64,000 bases of DNA from Streptomyces sp. CB02959 (GTDB taxonomy: Bacteria; Actinomycetota; Actinomycetes; Streptomycetales; Streptomycetaceae), in NCBI RefSeq assembly GCF_002803155.1, contig NZ_NNBP01000034.1, forward strand, positions 1-64,000, read 5' to 3'. The notes under the pieces were generated by a model. It ran no database searches, was not told the DNA's origin, and saw only the letters and a list, made by a program, of their open reading frames with translations. This document shows, one piece after another, positions 42,842-50,349 of the stretch (position 1 is its first letter; each line of letters begins with the position of its first letter). Made by a program: the position numbers and the translations under genes.

Positions 42842-44383
42842 GTGTCGCGTTCTTTGTCGATTCTCATGTCACGTTCGGCCTGGTGGCGTCCCGTTGCCGA
42901 GGCGCTGGCGGCGCTCGCGGTGCTGGGTGCCACGGCGGGCGTTCTGGAGTGGTCCCTGGCCTGGGGGTTCCGCGGTGCGGGGGAGTTGCTGGTCGGGCTG
43001 GCCGGCGTCGTCCTGGTGGTGCTGCGGCGATGGTTTCCCGCGGTGGCACTGCTGGGTCTTTCGGCGGCGGCGGGCGCCGTTCCCGCGGTGACGCTGCTGA
43101 CGGCGGTCGCTGCCTGTGAGGCGGGTCGACGGGCGGGAGTACTGCGGTGGCCGGGCGTGGTGCTGGGGGCGGCGTCGCTGCTGCCGCTGGCCACGGCGCC
43201 GTACCGGGCCCCCTCACCTGAGCAGATCGTGCCGCTGGGGATGGTCGTGGCCGTGCTGGCCGTGGTCGGACCAGTGCTGGTGGGAGTCGCGGCCGGTCAG
43301 CAGGACCGGGCGGTGCGGATCCTGCGTGACAGCGCGCTGGCGGCCGACAGCAGGGCCCGGCTGGCCGAACGCTCCCGCATCGCCGCTGAGATGCACGACC
43401 TCCTTGGGCACCGGCTGAGCCTGATCTCTCTCTACTCCGGCGGCCTGGAACTCGCCCTGGCCCAGCGAGAGCCGTCGCTGCGCACGGAAGCGGCACAGAT
43501 TCACACCACCGCCGCGCTCGCGGTGGTCGAACTGCAGGAAGTACTGGGCGTGCTCGGGCCGGTCGACGACACCAGTCCCACCGAGGCCACCGGCACGCGC
43601 GCCGACCTGGCCGCCCTCGCGGCCGCCTCCCGCGCCACCGGAACCACCGTCCTGCTGGAGTGGACCGGCGATGACCTGGCGGGGTCAGCGCCGCGCCTGA
43701 GGCTCGCGGTGCACCGCATCGTCCGCGAAGCGCTCAGCAACGCGCATAGCCACGCCCCCGGAGCGGCGCTGGAGATCCGTGTCGTCTCCACGCGCGACGA
43801 TGTGCGGGTGAGCGTGCACAACGGTCCCTCGCAGGCGGGTGCCGACAGCTCCGGTACGGGGCTGGGCCTGGCCGGACTCAGGGAACGGGTCGCGTTGCTG
43901 GGTGGGACGCTGGAGGCTCACTCCACGGGCGGGGGGTTCGCCGTGGATGCCTGTCTGCCCCGGCTGCTTCCCCTGCACCTTCCCGCACCTCCGCAGAGCC
44001 CCGCCCCGGCGCTCACCCGCCCGTCTCGTGCGCTGCGTCTGGCGGCCGGGGCGGCGGGACTGCTCGCGGTCGGGGGCCTGCTGCTGCTCGGGCTGCGGCT
44101 GGTGGACCGCTACGCCCCGCCGCCGGTACCTCTCACCAAGCCCAGGCCGATCCGGCTCGGCATGTCCCAGGAAACGGTCGAGCACCGGGCGGGCAAGGAC
44201 GATCCCCTGGCCCGTGCCGCCGCGGCCGGCCGTGAGTCGCGACCGCCCGCCGGCGCGCACTGTATTTACCCGTACGTGAGCCAGGAACGGCCCGGGGTGC
44301 CGCTCCACCTGGTGCGTTACTGTTTCCGCGATGATCGGCTGATCGACATCTCCCGGTTCGACATCCCGGCCGGTGGTCGTTAG
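42842..44383 (+). CDS. NarL-type sensor histidine kinase with C-terminal membrane-anchored ectodomain
   Basis: The roughly 513-residue kinase has five or so N-terminal helices (residues 15-165). Its HisKA_3 box is RIAAEMHDLLGHRLSLIS with the phospho-His, and the HATPase has IVREALSNAHSHAPG and GLGLAGLRERVALLGG. Unusually, about 130 residues follow the ATPase: another membrane helix (LAAGAAGLLAVGGLLLLGL), then IRLGMSQETVEHRAGKDDP and a short cysteine-containing domain (HCIYPYVSQERPG, VRYCFRDDRLIDI). The LGMSxExV opening recalls the BamE/SmpA fold (inference). GTG at 42842 or ATG at 42866 may be the start. The response regulator gene lies 27 bases downstream. The tail could be a second sensor placed outside the membrane. 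Confidence 0.8.
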   Translation: MSRSLSILMSRSAWWRPVAEALAALAVLGATAGVLEWSLAWGFRGAGELLVGLAGVVLVVLRRWFPAVALLGLSAAAGAVPAVTLLTAVAACEAGRRAGVLRWPGVVLGAASLLPLATAPYRAPSPEQIVPLGMVVAVLAVVGPVLVGVAAGQQDRAVRILRDSALAADSRARLAERSRIAAEMHDLLGHRLSLISLYSGGLELALAQREPSLRTEAAQIHTTAALAVVELQEVLGVLGPVDDTSPTEATGTRADLAALAAASRATGTTVLLEWTGDDLAGSAPRLRLAVHRIVREALSNAHSHAPGAALEIRVVSTRDDVRVSVHNGPSQAGADSSGTGLGLAGLRERVALLGGTLEAHSTGGGFAVDACLPRLLPLHLPAPPQSPAPALTRPSRALRLAAGAAGLLAVGGLLLLGLRLVDRYAPPPVPLTKPRPIRLGMSQETVEHRAGKDDPLARAAAAGRESRPPAGAHCIYPYVSQERPGVPLHLVRYCFRDDRLIDISRFDIPAGGR

Positions 44384-44410
44384 TCCGCCACCCCGCTCCT
44401 GGAGTTCCTC

Positions 44411-45079
44411 ATGATCAGAGTCCTGCTCGTGGACGACGAGACGCTGGTGCGCGCGGGTATCCGGCTGGTGCTGCGGCACGCCGACGACATCGAGGTCGTT
44501 GCGGAGGCGGCCGACGGCGATGAAGCCGTTGCCCAAGCGGTCCGGGTCCCCGTGGATGTCGTCCTGCTCGACGTACGGATGCCTGGTGCGGGCGGACTGC
44601 CCGCAGTGCGCCGGCTCAAGGACGCCCGGCCCCAGGCAGCAGTGCTGATGCTCACCACCTTCGGCAACGAGGAGTACGTCGCCCAAGCACTGACTACGGG
44701 CGCGGACGGCTTCCTGTTGAAGAGCAGCCGCCCCGAAGAACTGATCCGGGCGGTCCGCTCAGCGGCCGCAGGCGAAGCGGTGCTCTCGCCCGAAGTGACC
44801 AGCCACGTACTGCGCGCCCTGCGCGCGTCGACGGCCCGGGACAACACCGAGACCGCCACCAGTGCCAGGAACCAGGTAGCCACGCTCACCGACCGGGAGC
44901 AAGCAGTACTGGGCCTGCTCGGCAGCGGCCTGACCAACAGCGAGATCGCCGACCGGCTCGGTGTCGAGACCGGCACCGTGAAGGCGCACGTAGGCCGCAT
45001 CCTGAACAAGCTCGGCGCAGCCAATCGGGTACGCGCGGCGATCATCGCCCACGAGGCCGGACTGACCACATCCCGCTGA
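44411..45079 (+). CDS. NarL/LuxR-family response regulator
   Basis: The 222-residue regulator has a receiver domain (MIRVLLVDDETLVRAGIRLV, phospho-acceptor in VVLLDVRMPGAGG, Lys in FLLKSSRPEEL). Its LuxR helix-turn-helix reads LTDREQAVLGLLGSGLTNSE then TVKAHVGRILNKLGAAN. It pairs with the upstream kinase, 27 bases away. Targets are unknown; the DUF4184 gene beyond it is on the other strand. Confidence 0.9.
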   Translation: MIRVLLVDDETLVRAGIRLVLRHADDIEVVAEAADGDEAVAQAVRVPVDVVLLDVRMPGAGGLPAVRRLKDARPQAAVLMLTTFGNEEYVAQALTTGADGFLLKSSRPEELIRAVRSAAAGEAVLSPEVTSHVLRALRASTARDNTETATSARNQVATLTDREQAVLGLLGSGLTNSEIADRLGVETGTVKAHVGRILNKLGAANRVRAAIIAHEAGLTTSR

Positions 45080-45169
45080 GCACAGCCCACCGCGCCCCGG
45101 ACGACGCGCCAGCACGCCATCAGCGACACCACGCTCAACGCCGCGACGAGCCGGCAAAACCGGCTGCCT

Positions 45170-45434
45170 CTACCACCCGCCCGGGTCGAACAGGACCGCC
45201 AGATCGTCACGGGCACGGTAGTAGCCGAAGAGCATGATCAGTACGGACAACGTGCAGCGGAGGACCACCGAGACCCATGTCCCGGCCGTCACGCCCAACA
45301 CCGCGACGGGCACGAACCAGGGCCAGACGGGCTCGCTGACCACATGGCTGAGCGTCGGCCGCCGACACGCACCACTGGATGGCCAGACCGACCGCCACGG
45401 CGATGCCGGGGTCGAGCAGAAGGCGCCTACCCAC
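45170..45434 (-). pseudogene. Small membrane protein with a frameshift
   Basis: From GTG 45434, which overlaps the DUF4184 stop, one frame reads RRLLLDPGIAVAVGLAIQWC. After a single-base shift near 45360 the next frame reads LSHVVSEPVWPWFVPVAVLG, TAGTWVSVVLRCTLSVLIML and GYYRARDDLAVLFDPGG to a TAG. Joined, these give a protein of about 85 residues with two to three membrane helices. The shift could be a real mutation or an assembly error. The family was not recognised. Confidence 0.4.
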
Positions 45435-46242
45435 GGACAGCCGCCCGCTGCCCGCTCGACCGCAGCCAGCCGTACAGCCGCCACGCCTGCCAGAGCGTCG
45501 CGTACGCCAGAATCCCGGTAACACCCCAGGTCACGCCCCGCAGCGAAGCGTCGACGGTCACGGTCCAGAAGTAGTCGAGCCCGGTCGGCATCTGCGCGGG
45601 CTGAAACGTGCGGTAGATGTCGATACGGGGATGGGCTACTTCCGTGGCGACGCCCGCCGCCACAGTGCCCAGCAACACTGCCCGAGCGGCGATCCGGGCC
45701 GCGCGCGGCAGGGTGGGCAGCAGCCCGTCGGGGTTCGTGGCCTGGGGAGCCGTCCGGTACCACGACCGGAACGCCAGGACCAGGACGACCAGCCCCAGCA
45801 TCGAGAGCCCTTCCTGGACCAGCTGGGTGCCGCTGTAGCTGCCGACGAGCGGTGTGAGCCCCCAGTCGAAGTACCGGCCATGGGAGATGTCGTCGAACAG
45901 CAGGTGAGTGGCCGTTCCCAGGACGGCCGACAGCCATATCCAGCCGAACGTGGCAGGGCCGCGCAACCGGAACCCGGTGGTCGGCCCCGCGAGCCTGGCC
46001 CGCAGCCGGGGGCCGGCGAGATCGACCAGCGGGCGTTTGAGCAGCGTGTGGAAGACCGCCAGCATCAGCGCCGCCTGCAGCGGACAGAAGACGAGACCCG
46101 GAACCCAGTCGTGCATGCCGAGGTTCGGGAACGGCAACTGGTAGATGTCCGGAACCATCGAGCCGATCACCAGCGCGGACGGCACGAGTCTGCCTCTGAA
46201 CAACGGGATGACGGCGGCAGGATGCACAAAGGTCGCAGGCAT
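45427..46242 (-). CDS. DUF4184 membrane protein
   Basis: The 271-residue product matches DUF4184. It opens PATFVHPAAVIPLFRGRLVP and continues ALVIGSMVPDIYQLPFPN, typical of the family's His/Asp-containing N-terminus. The helix GWIWLSAVLGTATHLLFDD and HGRYFDWGLTPLVG follow, then further helices. Conserved His and Asp residues (HP, PD, THLLFDD) suggest metal binding. The plan resembles membrane-bound metal-dependent hydrolases such as the YdjM-type, but no activity is established. ATG at 46242 has GGAG at the right distance; the longer frame from 46389 is not family-like. Confidence 0.78.
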   Translation of the reverse strand: MPATFVHPAAVIPLFRGRLVPSALVIGSMVPDIYQLPFPNLGMHDWVPGLVFCPLQAALMLAVFHTLLKRPLVDLAGPRLRARLAGPTTGFRLRGPATFGWIWLSAVLGTATHLLFDDISHGRYFDWGLTPLVGSYSGTQLVQEGLSMLGLVVLVLAFRSWYRTAPQATNPDGLLPTLPRAARIAARAVLLGTVAAGVATEVAHPRIDIYRTFQPAQMPTGLDYFWTVTVDASLRGVTWGVTGILAYATLWQAWRLYGWLRSSGQRAAVRG

Positions 46243-46610
46243 GCGGCACTCCGATCGACGTGAGGGATCTGGGTCCCTCCATCCTCGAAGCCCCCGACGG
46301 GCCGCCGTTCGCTCCAGGGGCGGAAACCGGCCCTGCACCTTCGGCATACGCTCCACCACGACGATGTGGCCCCAGGGCCAGTGCGCCACGGAGGGGAGAG
46401 AGGCACGGCGGGGAGAGGTTCGATGCGGACCCGGTGTCCAGCGGGGTGGTTCCCGCGGTGTGTCAGACCGGTCGGTGAACGCACCCCACCTCGTCGCCCT
46501 CGTTTGCGCCGGAGCCCGCTTCGAGGGTGGTCGCCTTGTCGAACTCCCTGAGATCCTCGCTGCCTGATCGAAGCCGCGAGGAACGGGGCGGCCGGCAAGT
46601 GCGGGACTAC
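46243..46610. other. 368-base region without a recognisable gene
   Basis: Nothing with family-like character was found on either strand between the DUF4184 start and the IS3 remnant. Confidence 0.35.
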
Positions 46611-46840
46611 TTCACGCGGGATGGCGGCGGTACAGCGCTGCCCGAAGGCCAAGAGCGAGAGCCTGCAGTTTCATTTCCTCGCGCCGCTGGGCCGTTGCGG
46701 ATTCCGGGCGGGATCGCCAGTCGCAGTAGCCGGATCTGGAGACGCCGAGTCGGCCGCACATGAACTCGACGCTGTATGCGTGCTACTCCTCGGTGTCGAG
46801 CCGTATCTGGTCGATGAACTCGTACTTGCTTGCTAACGGG
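46611..46840 (-). pseudogene. IS3-family OrfB N-terminal remnant
   Basis: The minus strand reads SKYEFIDQIRLDTEE, a TAG, then YSVEFMCGRLGVSRSGYCDW and RSRPESATAQRREEMKLQ, the start of IS3 OrfB proteins. The catalytic core is missing. IS30 begins 20 bases away. Confidence 0.6.
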
Positions 46841-46860
46841 GATCCTTCGCGAAGTACGCT

Positions 46861-48068
46861 GCCTTAGATTCAACCGGTCAAGGCAACACTCTCGGCTGGT
46901 GTGCGGAATCCCAGGCACTTGCGTGGACGGTTGTTGAGCTTCGTCGCGATGGCGTCAAGGTCGTCCTGGCTGAACGTCGACAGGTTGGTGCCTTTGGGCA
47001 GGTACTGCCGGAGGAGCTTGTTGGTGTTCTCGTTGGTGCCGCGTTGCCAGGGACTACGCGGGGCCGCGAAGAACACGTCGACACCGGTGTCGGCGGTGAG
47101 CCGCTTGTGGGCTGCCAGTTCCATGCCGCGATCCCAGGTCAGCGTGCTGCGTAGTCGGGGGTCCATGCGTTCGTAGGTTTCGACGAGAGCGGGAACGACC
47201 ACGGTGGTGTGGCGGCTGGCGAGTTTCACGACTGTGAGGAACCGTGACTTCCGGTCGACCAGCGTGGCGACCTGACTGTTGTTCGAGCCGATCACCAGAT
47301 CGCCTTCCAAGTGCCCGGATTCGCTGCGGTCCTCTGCCGCCCGGGGCCGCTCCTCGATCGGTCGGGCATCGGTGATCTGTGAGCGCCACTGGCCTTTCAC
47401 CGTGTGGCGCTTGTTCTTCCGGATCGGGCGGCCAGTCCGCAGGCGCTTGCACAGCTCACGCGGGATCACTTTCCAGCGGGTGGTGTAGACCGATCGGTAG
47501 ATCGTCTCGTGGCTGATCCGCATGACGGGTTCGTCACCGTGATGCCGACGCAGGTGGCCGACGATCTGCTCGGGCGACCACTCCTCTTCCAGTAGCCTCA
47601 CCACCGTCTGCCTCAGGGCGGGTCTGCGGGCGAGGAGGCACTGCTTCGGGCGTCGAGCGCGATCAAGTGCGCGCTCCTGTGCAGCGATTGCCCGGTAAAC
47701 ATCGCGTCCGCCGTTGTTGTTGACTTCACGGCTGATCGTCGACACCGCGCGTCCCAGGAGGCCGGCGATCGTCCGGTAGGACTCACCGGCACAGAGCCGG
47801 CGCGAGATCTCCTCCCGTTCGTCCATGGTCAGGCTTCCGGCCCGCGTCTTGCGGGATTCGGGAGCGATCCCTCCGTGGTGCTTGAGGACGGTGAACACCG
47901 AGCCCGGCGGCTTGCCGATCTGCCTGGAGATGACGCTGATCGACTCCCCGGCCCTCCACCGTCGCCACAAGTCTGCCTTCATCTCGTCCGACATCCCCGG
48001 CCGACCCAGTCTCGCCACGTATACCGCCCTCAACCAGCACTGTTGCTCTGACCGGATGAATCTAAGGC
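46861..48068 (-). mobile_element. IS30-family insertion sequence
   Basis: GCCTTAGATTCAACCGGTCA at 46861-46880 and, read inward from 48068, GCCTTAGATTCATCCGGTCA are terminal inverted repeats of about 28 bases with few mismatches. The 1208-base element has an intact transposase gene. Its two flanks (an IS3 remnant and a serine-hydrolase fragment) do not share a clear target duplication, so one side may have been rearranged after insertion. Confidence 0.8.
46870..48018 (-). CDS. IS30-family transposase
   Basis: The 382-residue product begins at GTG 48018 (ARLGRPGMSDEMKADLWRRW). It has an N-terminal helix-turn-helix pair (SISVISRQIGKPPGSVFTVL, then YRTIAGLLGRAVSTISREVN) and the IS30 DDE core. 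Catalytic residues lie in HLEGDLVIGSNNSQVATLVD, LRSTLTWDRGMELAAHK and GTNENTNKLLRQYLPKG. It ends NNRPRKCLGFRTPAE. The longer frame to 48279 is a chance fusion to the interrupted hydrolase gene. It is intact and probably able to mobilise the element. Confidence 0.88.
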   Translation of the reverse strand: MARLGRPGMSDEMKADLWRRWRAGESISVISRQIGKPPGSVFTVLKHHGGIAPESRKTRAGSLTMDEREEISRRLCAGESYRTIAGLLGRAVSTISREVNNNGGRDVYRAIAAQERALDRARRPKQCLLARRPALRQTVVRLLEEEWSPEQIVGHLRRHHGDEPVMRISHETIYRSVYTTRWKVIPRELCKRLRTGRPIRKNKRHTVKGQWRSQITDARPIEERPRAAEDRSESGHLEGDLVIGSNNSQVATLVDRKSRFLTVVKLASRHTTVVVPALVETYERMDPRLRSTLTWDRGMELAAHKRLTADTGVDVFFAAPRSPWQRGTNENTNKLLRQYLPKGTNLSTFSQDDLDAIATKLNNRPRKCLGFRTPAESVALTG

Positions 48069-48076
48069 GGCTTTTT

Positions 48077-48279
48077 TCAGGAAGGTAACTTCCATCTCTA
48101 GCCTCGAAGACTGTGTCCGGCCGCATCGGGATGTCCGGCCGAGCGGGGTCGAGGACACCGACGGTTCCTACGGCCTTCATGCCCGCGGCGTCGCCGATGG
48201 CCCACACCGCACCGGGGTAGACCTGGTCGCGGACGCCGTCCGCCACCAGCTGCTTGATCGTCTCGGTGCTGTCTGCCAC
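48077..48279 (-). pseudogene. Serine hydrolase (beta-lactamase family) N-terminal fragment cut by IS30
   Basis: From ATG 48279 the reading STETIKQLVADGVRDQVYPG, VWAIGDAAGMKAVGTVGVLD and MRPDTVFEAR matches the start of class C-type serine hydrolases just before the SxxK active-site helix. IS30 interrupts it, and the rest of the gene is not found beyond the element. Confidence 0.65.
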
Positions 48280-48640
48280 AGAGCATCTCCGATGTCGCGG
48301 TGCGGGCCCGGCTTGTCAGCGTAGTGACCGTGCCGGGCCCGGGCGGGGAACTACGGCGGGGTGGTCAGCTGATCCGGTGGCCCAGCTCGGTCAGGGCCTT
48401 GGCGGTGGCGCTGAGCGGGTACCGGGCCGCGTTGCTTCGCCCCGGCCTTCCGCAGGGCAGCCAGCAGCCCTGGGGTCGTGCGGAGCCGGTCGATGTCCCG
48501 GGCGAGAGCGGCGGGGCGGGTGAAATCGGCTTGACACTTGCCGGATAACGACACGAACAGGTGTCCACTCCTCGGGGCAAGGTCCGGTCACCATCGTCGC
48601 CGCATCAGGCGGGCACTAGCCTGCGTTCACGCCGAGGCAG
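48280..48640. other. 361-base region with a possible frameshifted gene tail
   Basis: On the minus strand a frame reads FTRPAALARDIDRLRTTPGL. A second, shifted frame reads ARYPLSATAKALTELGHRIS and ends in a stop near 48365. Together they could be the tail of an unrecognised decayed gene. Nothing else was seen. Confidence 0.25.
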
Positions 48641-48677
48641 AAGGGCGTCCAGGCCCTGATGGGACTTGGACGCCCTT
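48641..48677 (-). terminator. Hairpin terminator after the PBP genes
   Basis: AAGGGCGTCCA at 48641-48651 pairs perfectly with TGGACGCCCTT at 48667-48677. It lies about 130 bases past the stop of the minus-strand penicillin-binding-protein gene. Confidence 0.55.
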
Positions 48678-48806
48678 GCGGGAACCCGGGCGGGGCGTTG
48701 ACCAGGGCCCTGTCGCGGGCGTCCTCGGCCGGGTCGCGGCCCGGCTCCCGCTCCGCCGTCTGGTCGGCGCTCAACTCTTGTGTCCGGGTGCCGGACTGGC
48801 GGTCGG

Positions 48807-50282
48807 CTACTGGTGATCCAGAACGGCCTTCATGACCGCCTTGGCGATGGGTGCACCCAGTCGGCCACCGGCGATGTCCGAACGGGAGATGTCCATGTCC
48901 TCGGGGTCGACGAGAACGGCGACCGCGACCGGGGACGACCCGTCCGGCAGTTTCGCGTAGGAGACGAACCAGGCGTAGGGACGCTCGTCACGGACGTCGG
49001 CACCGTGCTGGGCGGTGCCTGGTTTGCCGCCGACTGTGACGCCCTCGATCCGCACCTTGTCGCCTGTGCCGTCGGTCACCGTGTACTCCATCATCTCCTG
49101 CACCTTCTTCGCGGTGCCCTCGGAGACAGCCTGGTTCAGCACCTCGGGTTCGGTTTTCTCGACCGTGGAAAGGTCGGCGCCGTGCAGTTCGTCGACCATG
49201 TACGGCTTCATCACCTTGCCGTTGTTGGCAAGTCCGGCGGTGACCATGGCCATCTGGAGCGGGGTGCCGGCCAGGCTGCCCTGTCCCATGCCGGTCAGCG
49301 CGGTCTGCGGCTTGTCCAACTCGCCGGGGTAGTCGCTCGCGACCGTGCGCACGGGGGCGAAATGCTCCTTGTTGAAGCCGAACTTCTCGGCCGTTTCGCG
49401 CATCTTGTCCCTGCCGGTCTTGAGCGCCGCGTCGAGGAAGACGTTGTTGCACGACCACTGCATGGCGGTCTTCATCGAGACCCGGTCGCACTGGGAGTCG
49501 GGGACGACGTTGCCGATTTTCGTCGTGCTGAGCGGAAGCTGGTAGGGAGCCGGTGCTCCAGACGAGGCGTAGATGTCGGTGACGGCGCCGCTTTCGAGGG
49601 CGGCCGCCGCTGTGAGGATCTTGAAGGTGGATCCGGGCGGGTAGGTCTCGCGGATCGCACGGTTGCTGAGCGGCTTGTCCTTGTCCTTGTCCAGCTTCTG
49701 GAACACCTCTCCCTCCTTGCTGGACATACCAGCGAAGACGGAAGGGTCGTAGGACGGCGTACTCGCCATGGCCAGGATCTTGCCGGTGCGCGGGTCCAGA
49801 GCGACTACGGCGCCCTTGGCGTTCAAGTCCGTCAGCCCTTTGTAAGCGGCCTTCTGCGCTGCCGGGTCGATCGTGGTGACGACATTGCCGCCCCGGGGCT
49901 TCTCGCCGGTCAGCGCGGCCAGGGGCCCGGTGTACAGCCGGCCGTCCTTGCCGCTCAGCAGGTCGTTGTGAACGCCTTCCAGCAAGGTCGCGCCTTGTGC
50001 CTGGGAGAAGTAGCCCGTGATCGGCGCGTACATCGGGCCGTCCTTGAAGACGCGCTTGTACTTGAGGTCCGAGTCGGGCGTCGCCTCGGAACCGGTGATG
50101 GCTTCTCCTCCGACGATGATGTCGCCACGAGGCTGCGAGAACGCCTCGATCTGCACCCGCCGGTTGTGCGGGTTGTCGGCCAGGGTGTCGCCTTTGAAGA
50201 ACTGCAACCACGTCGCCCGGAGCAAGACGGCCATGACCAGGAACCCGGAGAAGACGGCTATGTGTCTGATCGGTCGGTTCAT
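48807..50282 (-). CDS. Penicillin-binding protein 2 (PbpA-like transpeptidase)
   Basis: The 491-residue class B PBP has a short cytoplasmic tail and one N-terminal membrane anchor (IAVFSGFLVMAVLLRATWL). A dimerisation region follows (PHNRRVQIEAFSQPRGDI), then the transpeptidase domain. The SxxK motif lies in YPPGSTFKILTAAAALESG, SxN in QWSCNNVFLDAALK, and the third motif is VGGKPGTAQHG, with Pro where most PBPs have KTG or KSG. It crosslinks peptidoglycan outside the membrane. Streptomyces pbpA genes usually sit beside rodA/ftsW; here it follows a second PBP gene by 67 bases and is near a LysR gene and a beta-lactamase-fold gene. The isolated setting suggests a beta-lactam-tolerant spare PBP (inference). 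Confidence 0.87.
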   Translation of the reverse strand: MNRPIRHIAVFSGFLVMAVLLRATWLQFFKGDTLADNPHNRRVQIEAFSQPRGDIIVGGEAITGSEATPDSDLKYKRVFKDGPMYAPITGYFSQAQGATLLEGVHNDLLSGKDGRLYTGPLAALTGEKPRGGNVVTTIDPAAQKAAYKGLTDLNAKGAVVALDPRTGKILAMASTPSYDPSVFAGMSSKEGEVFQKLDKDKDKPLSNRAIRETYPPGSTFKILTAAAALESGAVTDIYASSGAPAPYQLPLSTTKIGNVVPDSQCDRVSMKTAMQWSCNNVFLDAALKTGRDKMRETAEKFGFNKEHFAPVRTVASDYPGELDKPQTALTGMGQGSLAGTPLQMAMVTAGLANNGKVMKPYMVDELHGADLSTVEKTEPEVLNQAVSEGTAKKVQEMMEYTVTDGTGDKVRIEGVTVGGKPGTAQHGADVRDERPYAWFVSYAKLPDGSSPVAVAVLVDPEDMDISRSDIAGGRLGAPIAKAVMKAVLDHQ

Positions 50283-50349
50283 CGTTGTCCCGTCGAGGTC
50301 GTGGGGTGGGTACGGTCGAGTGGGCCCGTGCGGTCCGGGGCGCGTGTCG

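Noticed and set aside
46870..48279. Single 469-residue fusion of serine hydrolase and IS30 transposase
   Set aside because: The IS30 inverted repeat at 48041-48068 lies within it. The fusion is a chance in-frame insertion.
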